64,000 nt of DNA from Lineolata rhizophorae. Lineage: Eukaryota > Ascomycota > Dothideomycetes > Lineolatales > Lineolataceae. How positions within the stretch are numbered: the stretch's first letter is position 1; every line of letters starts with the position of its first letter. Where the stretch lies: contig MU001700.1 in the NCBI GenBank assembly GCA_010093515.1, positions 181,076-245,075 on the forward strand. Direction: 5' to 3'. The notes under the pieces are model-generated. The model worked only from the letters and a program-made list of their open reading frames with translations. It was not told the DNA's origin and searched no databases. Shown here one piece after another: positions 1 to 10,175 of the stretch. Position numbers and translations under genes: made by a program.

Positions 1-179
1 CCCTTATTTCCATCGTTCCCCTCACTTCCAAACAAGGGGGACAACGCTTGCACCATTGGCGTCATTCGTTGCCCACCCACATCTCCCGGTCGTCAGCCGG
101 TTCAATACATCTTTCCGTCCTCTCGGTGGCTTCCGAGTATCCTCCTGGCACCTCGGGTCCCTCCCGAGGCGCCTAGCGA

Positions 180-282
180 GTCGTCTCTTCCGGCCGAGTC
201 ATCAGCTCTGGCCGAGACAGCTCCGGCCGAGTCGTCTGCCCCAGCTGAGTCGGCTCCGGCCGAGTCAGCTCCGGTCGAGTCA
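180..282. repeat. degenerate 'ccggccgagtc' minisatellite
   Basis: Short degenerate units of the form ccggccgagtc(a/g)t/gct repeat about seven times, with spacing in multiples of three. On the minus strand they read as Ser-Ala-Gly-Ala-Asp runs. No function is apparent. Confidence 0.6.
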
Positions 283-649
283 GACCTCACCTCTGGTCTC
301 ACCTACATTCATTGCCATTCACAACACCTCAAAGGAGGAGACCCAGTCTCCGGCAGAAGGAGGAGACCCATTCCCCGGCGGAAGGAACCATTCTCGCATC
401 GAGAATGAGTCCTTCGCCGGTGGTGTCCGGTCACACCCTCGAGTGTGCCGGGAAATGAACTTCGTCACCTTCTCACCATTCAAAGACGTGAGGAGATTCC
501 AGTTTGCGGAAAAGAGCCGGTACTGTGTCTGCTGCTCCCCTCATTGTGCTTGTCATAAGACTAACGTTTCTTGGTGCAAAGCTTCTTCACTCATTCTTTT
601 CAGCCAAACGTGGCCATCATTGTCGTCTGCCTATGTGCTCTTCTTCGAC

Positions 650-876
650 ACAAGTCAGCATCGTCCAGTTTTGGAAAACCTTGCCAATGACCCCGCCCTT
701 CTCCCACAAGTCAGCATCGTCCAGTTTTTGGAAAACCTCGCCGACGACCCCGCCCTTCTCCCACAAGTCAGCATCGTCCAGTTTTTGGAAAACCTCGCCG
801 ACGACCCCGCCCTTCTCCCACAAGTCAGCATCGTCCAGTTTTTGGAAAACCTTGCCGACGACCCCGCCCTTCTCCA
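650..876 (+). repeat. 57-bp tandem repeat, four copies
   Basis: Four consecutive units begin 'caagtcagcatcgtcc' at 651, 707, 764 and 821, with spacings of 56, 57 and 57 bp. Copies 2 to 4 are nearly identical, which implies recent expansion. A 57-bp unit equals 19 codons, so the array stays open in several frames on both strands; that is not evidence for a real protein. Confidence 0.9.
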
Positions 877-2423
877 CCTCTTCCACCCTCAAGCAGAACC
901 TCTTGCACGAACTATGGATACATCATTCAGTGTTGGACACTTTCCAGACGACGGACCTCGCGGCCGACGAATGCATTCTTTCCTCAGTACACCCTCAACC
1001 AGGACATCTTGCACGAGCATCATTCAGAGTGGGACACTTTCCAGATAGCGACCGACGAATGCTTTCTTCCTTCGACCCCACGCTCAACCACGACATCTTT
1101 CCACCTCTCCCACCACCTCACAATGGCGGATCCGGCCGCCGGCGAACCCGTCCTTCCCGTTGCTTTTCTCGCTCCCAACTAGGGCCTTTTGCACGCGCTA
1201 TGGGTACATCGCTTAAACCCGTCACTCCGCCAGCCAGGACCTCTTGCACGAGCTATGGGAACATCGTTCAGTGTTGAACGCTTTACAATGGCGGATCCCG
1301 CCGTCGACGAAGGCGTTCTTCCCTTTCTCCTCATCTAGCGAAGCCCATCTGAGGGGAGCATGGGGTAACACCAGGTTTGAATGGCACACTAGCAAATAGA
1401 TTTCTCGCCAGGAAAGTCATTTCATTGCCACGCAAGCGTGTCTGCAAGCATGGACATAGATCTTTTCCCCAGTGAACCCTTACGTCTTGTCCACTCCACT
1501 CCGCTCCACCTCAATACAAAATCCATGTTTCTTGTCACAGCATCCGAAGCGGTCGAGAAGTGAATGTGAAGTAGCTCGTCACTTGTGCGAGAGGATGGTA
1601 CCGTGGAAGTTCGACGATTCCAGCCGTCGATGCCCTCATGCTAGATGACGGAAAACGTTTCCCTGCGTGTGTTTCATCATTTGCTTCCTACAATTCGTTG
1701 AAATTGAGTCTCCATATTTCACTATAATTGAGTGTCTTCATCGCTTTGCAAGTCAAAGCAGAGGGTTCGTCGTGGCATTGCTCGTACGAGAGTAAGAAAG
1801 AAAAGGAATCGAGACTGAAAGACAGAGGAGAGTGAGGACTCTGACCCTGAGCATGTAGCGGATAGTCAACAAAACATTATTCCAGTCGAATTTAAGCCCG
1901 TCATTCATGCCCACTTCAATTAAGATCTTAATACCCGCGCTTGTTTGGTGCATGTCCCTTTTCCACTAAACCGATAACGCAATAGAGGCCGATTCCGCTC
2001 CTGTTCTTCGACAAGAAGTTGGACATTCTCGCGCACGAATAGCACATTCCTGCGCTAACCCCGGCAACCCCAGGAATCGTCGCCAGATAGCCAATCGCCA
2101 TCGCCCAGTCGCCTGCGGACGAGCAGCAACAACACCGCCTCCGCTTCTCGCCCCGCCGCCGAGCCGGGGTGCAGCCGCTATCGCGGATCCGGCGGTCAAC
2201 CCCTGTGGAGTTGAAGTGTGTTCTATGCACATCCCCCCTGATAACGTAAGCGAGTCTAGGCACGCCAAGCAGCGCCCTTCCCAGGCCACGCTTAAGCGAG
2301 ACACACGAATCATCACAGCCTCCGTGGCCAATCGGATCGCAGCCCAGGGATACTCCGTTCTCGACACGAATCGTCGCCGTCGCCTTCTTCTCCCTCCCCA
2401 GGCTTTCGCTCGTCCCCCCCGCC

Positions 2424-5277
2424 ATGGGGCGCTACCTCACCGCCCAGACCGTCGCCCTCCTTGTCCTCACCTCCCTCTACTCCACCTCGGCCGTGCCCAC
2501 GTCGGCCGCCATCGCCGTCCTGCGCTTCCTCACTGACCGCACCCTGCTCGACGGCCAACCTCCTTACTCCAACCCGACCTCGTCCGTCGACGACGAAGAC
2601 GCCGACAGCGATGGCTACCCCACCTCCACCCCCGCCGACTTCCACGCCCTGCTGGGCAAGCTTCAGTCCACCAGGCCCGGAAGGACGGTCCACGACCTCT
2701 TCGTCGACGCCTTGTGGCGCATCGACAGCATGGCCGCCTTGAACGCCTTCTTCGACGGCCTCCCCGACCTGATCAAAAAGAAGACGAGGCGAGACTTCGA
2801 TTCCGAGCTGGACTCTCCGGAGCCCCCGCCCGGACCGCCGCTGTTCCCCCTTATGGGGGGCGGCCAGGAGCAGCCGCCGAGCTCCGGGCGGGGAGACGGC
2901 GCCGGCGCGCGCATCTGGCTGTTGCACAACTCGCCCCTGGGATGCTTCGTCCGCAGAGCCCACGCCGAGTTCGCCCGGCTGCCCTTCCACGGGGCCGCCG
3001 TCTTGTGGATGGCACTTCAGCGCTTCCGCATCCGGGTGCCGGCCGTGCCGAGAGCAAGCCACGTCGCCGACGTTGACGATAGCTCGGATCGCGCCGCGTC
3101 GCGGAAGGCCCTCTGGAGCGTCGCGTACGCCGGCGAGGGCATCGCGCCCGGCGACGAGACGAGCCCCGACGTGCTCCGCCAGGGCATGGTCAGCGACACG
3201 GACGTCGAGCGACTTCTCTACTTCGCCGTGTCGCGCCTCGAGAGGCTCGGCAACCGCGTCCCCGACGCCATGAAGGCGCGGATCGAGCGCATGCTGGACC
3301 CGTCGGCGCCCGCGTCCAGCCTGCTCCATTTCGTCCGCTTCTTCGACGCCTGGCGCGCCGGCGACCGGACCTCGGCCTTCGACCACCTCCATCGCTACTT
3401 CGACTACACCATGCAGACTCCGGCCGCCGACCGCACCAACTACCAGTACGCGCTGCTGCACACGGCCATTGTGCAGGCCGACTTTGGCTGTCTGGGAGAG
3501 GCCGTCTCGGCCATCAAGGAGACCATTGCCACGGCGAGGGAAAACCACGATTTGATATGCTTGAACTTCAGCCTGGCCTGGGTCGCGCATTTGGGCAAGG
3601 CATATCCGCGGCAGATGAGGGACGCGGGCGTAGGCGGTCTTATCGGTGGCGGAGGGTCCGAGAGGGATGGAATCATGTTCTTGAAGGCCAAAGCGCGCGA
3701 GAGCCAGATGTGGGGGTTGCTGAGTTCGTCCTTATTAACGGAGGCGAGGATGGAGCTGGCCAACGGAGGGAGCGTGGCCAAGGCCATCGAGCTCGTTCTG
3801 CAGGCCCAGCATCTCATCGTTACCTGGGATACCAAGGAGAACGTAGGGACGAGTATGCTGATGATGGCGTCCATCTTTAGCAGACTAGGTTCGTTCCAAC
3901 TCTTTTCTATCCTAAGTTCCTTTCTGGCCTAAGTTCAGGGAACATGATCGTTTACGTTCGTTGACGGCGATAGGACTCGAACATTTATCCGACCTTTACT
4001 GCGAGATGCTTCTCGAGAACTACGCCCACACCACTCCTCTCGAATCGACCCTCAATGCCGTCTGCCGTCGTGCCCTATCCGTAAGCCACCCTCTCTCAAC
4101 TTCTCTCCCCCCTCCTCCTCTAGCGCCCCCTCGCCACACGCTCCCCAGCCATCTAACCGGATCCAGATGGCCCAGTCGGGCGACACGAAAGCCGCCCTCG
4201 CACTCCTCTCGGCCTTCTCCCCGCGCGTCGACCGCACCCTCCGCCTCCACCAGCTGTTCACGACACAATCGGGCCTCATCCGCGTCCGACAGGCGCTCCG
4301 GGCCAACCGCCTCCAGGAAGCCTCGGCCCTCCTGCGCGCGCTGCGCGGCGCCCCGACGACCTCCCCGGACGCCGCCTTCCACGCCGCCTGTCTCGAGACC
4401 GACTGCCAGCTGCGCGCGGCGCGTCCGCACGCGGCCATGGCGTCCCTCGCGCGCCTGGTCGACCAAGCCCAGGGCGCCGACGCCGACGTCCTCGAGCGGG
4501 TGACGCTGCTGGCGCTGAAGGCGAGGGCGTTCGCGGCGGCGGGGGAGCCGGCGGAGCGCGGCTTCGGCGTCGCGGCGCGGGCGGCGGCGCGGGCAGCGCG
4601 GGCGGGCTGCGTCGGACACGGCCTGTGGAGCGGCACGCTCGAGCTGGGCGGCGTGCTGGCCGGGCTGGGCGAGTGGGCGGCCGCCAGGAGGCTGTGCGTG
4701 GCGGTGCTGCCGCACGCGCTCGAGGGCCGCGACCCCGGCTTGGTGGCCTCGCTGTACGCCCTGCTGGCCGACGCGGAGATGGGCGAGGCGGCGGGCCGGC
4801 CGGGGCCCGGCGGCGGCGACGCGCCGGCTCCTCCTGCGGCCCAGCAGCAGGCGCCGTTGGTTTCGGCGGCGGATGTGGCCGTCGAGCGGGCGAAGTGCTG
4901 TGAGCGATTCCATTCCTCCTCGCTCTTCCCCTCTGCCGTTCGCCTCCCCCTCTTCCCTTCTTCCGTTCGCCTTCCACCCTTCTTACTTCACCTCTTTCCC
5001 TCTTCCCTTCACCTCTTCCCCTCTTCCCTTCGCCTCCCCCCTCTCCCCCTCTTTTACGCTTCCCGCGGTGCTCGAGCTAACACTTGGACAAGACTTCAGC
5101 CGCGTCGAGGATCTCGCCGGCATGTGCGACATGCAAGCGAAGAAATCGTTAATCGCGCGGGTTCGAGGAGACTACGAGCGGGCGGAGGACTGCGCGCAGG
5201 AGTACCTGGCGCTGTCGCAAGCGTTTGACGGGGGGCTGGAGGAGGAAATGGCCAAGACGGATATCATTGAGGTTTGA
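2424..5277 (+). CDS. APC5: anaphase-promoting complex subunit 5 (Apc5)
   Basis: This is a scaffold subunit of the APC/C, the nuclear E3 ubiquitin ligase that targets cyclins and securin. The predicted exons are 2424-3888, 3974-4080, 4167-4899 and 5093-5277, giving 829 aa, a plausible length for a filamentous-fungal Apc5. The N-terminus (MGRYLTAQTVALLVL, then AVPTSAAIAVLRFLTD) resembles fungal Apc5. Residues from about 270 are helical and TPR-like, including the QYALLHTAIVQADFG segment typical of the ANAPC5 domain. Splicing restores SRLG-LEHLSDLYCEMLL across intron 1. Intron 3 has a GTGAGC donor, a GCTAAC branch point at about 5076 and an acceptor at 5092. The start is the first ATG in frame, in a CCGCC context. 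The 3' flank is T-rich. The family call is strong, and exon edges are likely to within a codon. Confidence 0.9.
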
Positions 5278-5825
5278 GGGATTGGCTGGTTTATGGCGTT
5301 TTCTTTTTTTTTCTGTTCTTTTTTTTTCTCTTTTTTTTTTTTTGGCGGGCAGTTCGAGCGAGTCGAAACGTCGAGCGGGAGTATCTTTCTTGAAGTGGTA
5401 TGCCTTCGACGAAATGATATTCCCTTTGGTATGTACACAATGCTTGGGCTCGGAGTGAGGGAGCGGCCAAACTTCAAGCCTCCGCGCTCCACTCCTGTAT
5501 CTCATGCAGAGACTCGGACTCTGGCGGCCAGGTCCGACTGTTGTTGTCGGGAAGTGCTCGTTCGGGCGGCGGGCCGGGACGCGCCGCGGTCGGGCTTGTC
5601 CGGCGCCGAGCCCCGACGCGCCCGCAGGTGCTCGGCGAAGCGTCGGGCGGCGCGGCCCCGGTCTGCCGGGTGCAACGCGCCGCTGCGACCAACACACAGA
5701 TACTTATCGATCGGTTGTATTATCCGTACTTCTAGCTCTACAGCACTTACCATCTGACCGTGTAACATATGCTATTTACACCTTAAAAAATCATCCTGCT
5801 TTGTTTTTCGTGCGAAAATTTAGGT
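5278..5825. other. APC5 3' flank, no gene seen
   Basis: Starts with T-rich tracts (5299-5342) expected of a fungal 3' UTR and terminator region, then GC-rich sequence without a recognised gene. From about 5826 the inverted-repeat structure begins. Confidence 0.5.
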
Positions 5826-5955
5826 TTGCAGTCAGATAGCGTCCTACCTATGCCAAATAATCCTCAAATTCATTCTCTTGAAATGGCTAATACAAACGCT
5901 CCTTCCCCTCCCTCTGCTACCGCTAATACAGCTAACTCTCTCTCTCTCCGCCAGG

Positions 5956-6146
5956 TCATGTCGGCTCCGGCGCCAGACGCAGTCGCCTTCTGCGGTTCCC
6001 CCGCGGCCGTCCAGACGCTTCCGTTGGAGGCTTCGTCGCGCCCGGCGGGGTGTCAATCTCGCAGTCTGCGACGGGCTGCGCTCGCTTCGCTCGACGGGCC
6101 GCCCGGGGGCGACTGAAGACGTACATGGGCGCTCAGCGGTGCTCAT
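5956..6146 (-). pseudogene. 5' fragment of an APH-like gene in inverted orientation
   Basis: On the minus strand an ATG at 6146 opens with MSTAE, exactly as does the APH-like gene at 10165 on the plus strand. The nucleotides around 6045-6120 match 10180-10283 in inverted orientation (shared gacgggccgcccgggg block). Those at 5956-5998 match the coding part near 10400-10440 (shared cagacgca(a/g)tcgccttctgc). The remainder of the gene is absent, and deletions separate the matching blocks. This is therefore a truncated duplicate of the 5' end of the APH gene forming the outer part of the left inverted-repeat arm. Confidence 0.7.
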
Positions 6147-6395
6147 AAAAGGGCCGGCTACGACGTGATTAAAGCGAAATTTCTAGTGGAGCGTGGCGCG
6201 AATGAAGGTGCAGGTCGTGACATTATTCGCGGATGGAGGTGCCGTTGTTCGCGTGCAGATGTGCCATTATTCGCGGACGGAGGTGCCATTGTTCGTGCGC
6301 GAGTGCGTCCAAATTTCAATCCTCTTGGAGATTTTGATTCTCCTAGAGACAAGCGTACGACCACTCGGCAGAATCAACCAGGCAACTGACCACGC
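6141..6395 (+). repeat. element A, copy 1 (shared upstream element)
   Basis: First of four related copies (others at 9855-10175 inverted, 22405-22690 inverted, 27140-27260 direct). Shared landmarks in order are gcgaaatttctagtggagcg, gaatgaaggtgc, repeated cattattcgcgg / ccattgttcgcg units, gtgcgcgagtgcgtccaaattt and ggcagaatcaaccagg. This copy holds four to five of the CATTRTTCGYG-like units, one repeat more than copy 2. It lies between an APH 5' fragment (minus) and the kinase-like gene at 7108 (plus), so it could be a bidirectional promoter region (inference). Confidence 0.75.
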
Positions 6396-6473
6396 CGCAC
6401 CGTACCACTGCAAAAGCTTGCGTCTCCAAGCGATTTGCGCCAGAGCTCAACTCATTTATTAACGTAAAAGACA

Positions 6474-6731
6474 TCGACGTTCGTCGGGGCGTGTCGCTTG
6501 CAGACGCAGACCTTTGCCGAGTCACTGCACGTAGTATGCAGAGAGCGCACGCCAGGAGGGCAAGCCCCGAAACCGCACTCCGCACGCAGCCTCGTTCCGC
6601 TCGAGGACTCCGCCGCGACACCCCCGTCCCGCCCACAATCCCAGGGTCCCGACGGCGCGTCGCCCGCCCTCCCTCGCCTTGCCTGGCGCTCGGCCGTCGC
6701 GCCCTTCGCGCCGCCGTCCGGGGCCCGTTCG
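6474..6731 (+). repeat. inverted repeat arm C, left copy
   Basis: The segment starting cgacgttcgtcggggcgtgt and ending ccgtccggggcccgttcg matches 8451-8723 in reverse complement over about 260 bp with small indels. Shared blocks include gagggcaagccccgaaacc, tccgcacgcagcctcgt and ccctccctcgccttgc. Together with element A and the short block at 6402-6460 it forms a long inverted repeat flanking the gene at 7108-8348. Confidence 0.85.
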
Positions 6732-7107
6732 AGGGTGTGCAGGCCGCCGCCGGCAGCCGCCTCAGGCCGCCGCGAACCCGTCCGCTCGGCCCGGCGTCGC
6801 AGGCGCCCCCCGGCCGGCAGCCCGAGCTATTGAGCACTGAAACTTTTTTTCTTGCACACGCATCGGGTTAGTGCCCCCTGGCACAGCAAGTCAGGGAATG
6901 CGCGAGCGGAGTAACGCAGGCTGCTGCCTGCTGCGCCTTGGAAACGCGTGGGTCCTTCGCTCATGCCGATGCGAAAGTCATCAGCCTCCCTGCCAGCCCA
7001 CTACATCTGCTAGTGCTGACTCGTGCCAGCCACCGAACTATCGCTTGCATACATACTAATAATTGGTTTATTCTCATCTTATCTTTACCAATTCATTACG
7101 TCTGAAG

Positions 7108-8348
7108 ATGCCACCAATCACCCGTGGAGTTGTCGCAATTGCTAGAAAGTTTACTCTTTCCCCAAGGACCATGGCAACGCTCACCAAAGGACAGACCTTA
7201 CGTGGAAAGAAGTGGGATTATCGAATAATCGAACCTATCAGAGGAGACGGCACCCACAGCGCTGCGGTGTTCAAAGCCAGTGTGCTATCAAAAAACGATT
7301 CTACATGTGATCCAACCTGGTCAGCTATCTTCGGACGAGCTACTACAAGATCAAAAGCTAATATTTTTGATTAGGGCGGTCATCAAGACGGCTCTGCCAA
7401 GTGATGGGGATGCCCAGCAGAACCTCAAGCGTGAATATGACACCTATTGCCTTCCTGAAGTCGCCAATAGCCCGTACTTCCGAGAAATGTACGATGGTAT
7501 CGACAATCCGCATAATTCCGATACCGATGCAACCGAAACCACTTCATTTCTGGCTCTTGAATGGCTGGACTCGACGCTAGCCGATCTTCGATATGCCGAT
7601 GTGGTGTTCAACTACAACATCATGAAGGTTATAATAGAAAATATGCTGTCCAGTTCTGACGTACTAGACCGTCAACGTCGCGTCAATACGGGCAAGGTAC
7701 CCATTCTCAAGGAGAACTCTCACTGATCAATTTAGATATAAAACCTGTCGACATCTTGCTCTCCAATGTCGACAGTGGTTGCCCTTCTGTTAAGATAGCG
7801 GACTTGGGACTTGGTATGGGAACCTCACCTGACCTAACAGAAATCTCCTGACTGACACGTCTTTAGTATATGTGGATGGCACTTGCTCTTCTGTTCAGCC
7901 TCTCGCGATGCGTGCCCCTGAAGTTTACGAGGGTCAGCCATGCGTCGATCGCTCTCAGACTTGGGCATGTGCAGCGACATTGTTTTGCTGGATGAAGCCT
8001 GGCATCTTAGGTGCTGCAGGTAGCCCACACCCTCTCGCTGATGAGGCCTGGTGCATTGCAAAGATTAGACGGCTCTTCCCTAACTGGTCGCCCTCACCTA
8101 CCGATGACTCTCTTCAGCAAAGCATATTTAGATCTAGCGAAAGATTCATCGAGAATCCTCGACCCGACCTTAAATCAATATCGTCGTTAGAGGATGAGAT
8201 GCAGGCTATAGATATGTTACCTGAAGTGAGGGACTTGCTTCGTTATCTATTTGTTACTGATCCAAACCAAAGGCCTTCTGCTGCAGAGGCGCTAGCGTCC
8301 ACATATTTTCAGAATTTGGCAAAAAAGGCTCATGCTTGCTCAGAGTAG
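7108..8348 (+). CDS. fungal protein-kinase-like protein with atypical catalytic motifs
   Basis: Predicted exons 7108-7319, 7375-7691, 7736-7813 and 7867-8348 give 362 aa without internal stops. The domain order is that of a eukaryotic protein kinase: KGQTLRGKKWDYRI (N-lobe strand 1), VIKTAL (the VAIK lysine), a FLALEWL hinge, then DIKPVDILL and KIADLGL at the HRD and DFG positions, then MRAPE and a C-lobe ending in DPNQRPSAAEAL. The HRD His-Arg is replaced (VNTD), the usual DIKPxN Asn is Asp, and DFG is DLG, so activity is doubtful. Intron 2 needs a GC-AG donor (gcaagg at 7692); the nearby GT at 7697 would read straight into a stop. ATG 7108 is taken as the start; 7171 (MATLTKGQ) is a good alternative. 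The gene sits between inverted repeat arms and looks intact. Confidence 0.75.
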
Positions 8349-8450
8349 ATGGTATGGTGCTCTGAAAGCCTGTGAAGACAGTTCAGTGGCAAAATAAATC
8401 ATGTACTTCTCTCATTGGCCGCCGTCGACAGTGTCATCGACAACCCTGCC

Positions 8451-8723
8451 CCGAACGGGTCCCCGGACGGCGGCGCGAAAGGCGCGACCGCCGAGCGCCA
8501 GTGCAAGGCGAGGGAGGGCGGGACGGGAGTGTCGCGGGGAGTCCACGAGCGGACGAGGCTGCGTGCGGAGCGCGGTTTCGGGGCTTGCCCTCCCGGCGTG
8601 CGCTGTTCTTGACATCGACGAGCGAACGGCCATGGCAGCTGGCGCGGCATTGGCTCTGCACACAACGTGCAGTGACTCGTCAAAAGGTTGCGTCTGCAGG
8701 CGACACGCCCCAACGAACGTCGG
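8451..8723 (-). repeat. inverted repeat arm C, right copy
   Basis: Reverse-complement partner of 6474-6731. Weaker similarity continues to about 8764. The right arm carries about 40 bp (near 8610-8650) that the left arm lacks. Confidence 0.85.
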
Positions 8724-8767
8724 TGGCTTTTCAAGTAAAATTCTCGCACGCTCAATAAAGGTACTAT

Positions 8768-8815
8768 CGAGGTCTGCTGTTGAGGCCGTGGCTAGGGTTG
8801 GTGCTCCCAGCTGGC
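8768..8815 (-). mobile_element. small LINE 3' fragment, inverted
   Basis: The block with gaggccgtggctagggttgg matches, in reverse complement, the C-terminal coding end of the LINE fragment at 9355-9412. The two fragments are therefore inverted relative to each other. Confidence 0.5.
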
Positions 8816-8925
8816 TCGCGCTCCCTCCCTCCTCAATCTATATATAAGGCATACTGTTAGCGGGCCAAGCGAGACCCAAGGGCAAATAGACGTGTGAATC
8901 AATAGCAAATTACGATGGAAGCACG

Positions 8926-9539
8926 ATGAACGGATGCCGCAAGGACGCGGTGCGGATGTATTGCAAACCGATCGCTGAGGGTGGAAGCCCTCAGCTTCTT
9001 CGCCGCCATCTAAGGAGAGAGAGCATCACGTGTGCTAGTGTTGGGGGCCTTTCCCTATGGAAAGGACCCAGGCCATATCCTTTCAACACCATGGCAACAC
9101 ATACGAGGAGAGGAAGGATAGGCCGTGCGGCCTTCCTAGCAAAAGCCAAAGTCCCACAATACCCAACCGGACAATGTCAGCGCAGAGGAGGAAACCAGAC
9201 GCCCAGGCATGCAATCGTACACTGCAGGGCACACAGCGCAAGCAGGAGGCAAATCAGGGATGGAAGAGGAGGAATAGACTACAGGAACACGCTCACAGAT
9301 CCAAGATGGGCAGCAAGGGTCACGAGGTGGCTGATTAGGAATGCTGGCCTCCAGCAGTTCCAGCTAGGGGCACCACCACCCCCAGCCACGGCCTCAGCAG
9401 AAGGCTGCGAGTAGTAAAGGGACAAGGCAGACAAAGTGAAACAGGTTTTCTTCCCCAGGGTTTCGCCTGTAAACAAAACAGATAGAGGCTCCCCATAGGC
9501 ACAGGCTTGCAAGGGCGTGTGAGGTAATAATAATAATAG
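8926..9539 (+). mobile_element. 5'-truncated Tad/I-type LINE, 3' end only
   Basis: The open frame 8926-9414 (162 codons) ends with a pattern typical of the C-terminus of fungal non-LTR reverse transcriptases. It has a Cys/His segment (CQRRGGNQTPRHAIVHC), then an Arg-rich region with DPRWAARVTRWLIRNAGL and QFQLG. The reverse transcriptase core is missing. A stop at about 9414 is followed by about 110 bp and then a (TAA)n tail at 9525-9539, as expected for a LINE 3' end. 5' truncation is usual for target-primed insertion. The piece lies inside the right inverted-repeat arm, separating block C' from block B'. Confidence 0.7.
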
Positions 9540-9579
9540 GTAACCCCGCCGTTTTTATACTACACGTTGCTGAATACGT

Positions 9580-9640
9580 TGAGTTTTGGTGTAAATCGCT
9601 TAGAGACGCAAACTTTTGGTACTAGTTTGACACGGTTGGG
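9580..9640 (-). repeat. inverted repeat block B, right copy
   Basis: Matches 6402-6460 in reverse complement (shared aagcgattt and gcgtctc motifs with ttgagttttgg / ccagagctcaac). On the left it lies directly between element A and arm C; on the right, LINE and hairpin insertions separate the blocks. Confidence 0.65.
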
Positions 9641-9642
9641 AA

Positions 9643-9705
9643 GCGCCTTCCATGAATGGAAGGCGCACGTGATCGGGGTTGGATCCTTGTAGGATCCAAC
9701 CCCGA
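9643..9705. other. two adjacent perfect hairpins
   Basis: Hairpin 1 (9643-9666) is gcgccttccat, 2-nt loop, atggaaggcgc: an 11-bp perfect stem. Hairpin 2 (9673-9705) is tcggggttggatcc, 5-nt loop, ggatccaacccc plus ga: a 14-bp perfect stem. They are 6 bp apart in an insertion between blocks B' and A' that the left arm lacks. This could be a transposon end, a remnant of two inverted insertions or an RNA structure; no choice is possible from sequence alone. Confidence 0.8.
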
Positions 9706-9854
9706 CCCAACTCTTAGATAGCAACTCATCCAATCTTATCCATATTCTGCCGATCGTGCACTTCGTTGACCTGATCTGAAATCAACCATCTAGTGAGATT
9801 CACATCTCCACCATTTGCTCCGCCTGCCAGAAGGCAGACCGCGACACAGTTACC

Positions 9855-10175
9855 TGGTTGATTCTGCCGAGTCGTATGCTTGTCTCTAAGGGAATTAAAA
9901 TCCCCAAGAGAACCGAAATTTGGATGCACTCGCGCACGAACAATGGCGGATCTGCACGCGAACAATGGCACCTCCGTCCGCGAATAATGTCACGGCCTCT
10001 CCGCACCTTCATTCGGGCCCACTGAGGCCGCGCCGGCTCGACGCCGTCTCAATTACGGCTACGGCCGCCCCGTTACGGCGGCGCTACAGCCCTCTTACGG
10101 ACACGCTGGCAGCGCCACGCTCCACTGGAAATTTCGCTTCAATTGCGTCGTAGCCAGCCCTCTTATGAGCACCGC
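9855..10175 (-). repeat. element A, copy 2 (inverted)
   Basis: Reverse complement of the 6141-6395 element. It contains ggttgattctgccgagtcg, two to three CATTRTTCGYG-type units and the gctccactggaaatttcgc block, and ends at the ATG (10165) of the APH-like gene. Compared with copy 1 it lacks one internal repeat unit and has an extra GC-rich stretch near 10020-10100. Confidence 0.75.

Larger units (their letters stand above)
1..2423. other. 5' flank with repeats, no convincing gene
   Basis: No recognised protein is encoded here. Several overlapping frames are open between 56 and 1277, but this follows from GC-rich and 57-bp-periodic sequence (a repeat length divisible by three keeps frames open) and no known domain is visible. 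Diverged copies of a block containing 'cttgcacgagctatgg' recur near 900, 1010, 1190 and 1245, so much of 640-1300 seems built by repeated duplication. From 1400 to 2400 nothing was recognised beyond the presumed 5' flank of the APC5 gene. Confidence 0.5.

Noticed and set aside
650-876. CRISPR-like array
   Set aside because: Units are contiguous without unique spacers and the genome is eukaryotic; it is a minisatellite.
56-1277. Long overlapping frames over the 57-bp repeat, read as a repeat protein
   Set aside because: The repeat length is a multiple of three, so several frames on both strands stay open together; no domain, splice logic or codon bias favours one.
7697-7735. GT-AG intron starting at 7697 in the kinase-like gene
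   Set aside because: Its use would read ATA TAA directly after the junction; the GC-AG option at 7692 restores the catalytic loop.
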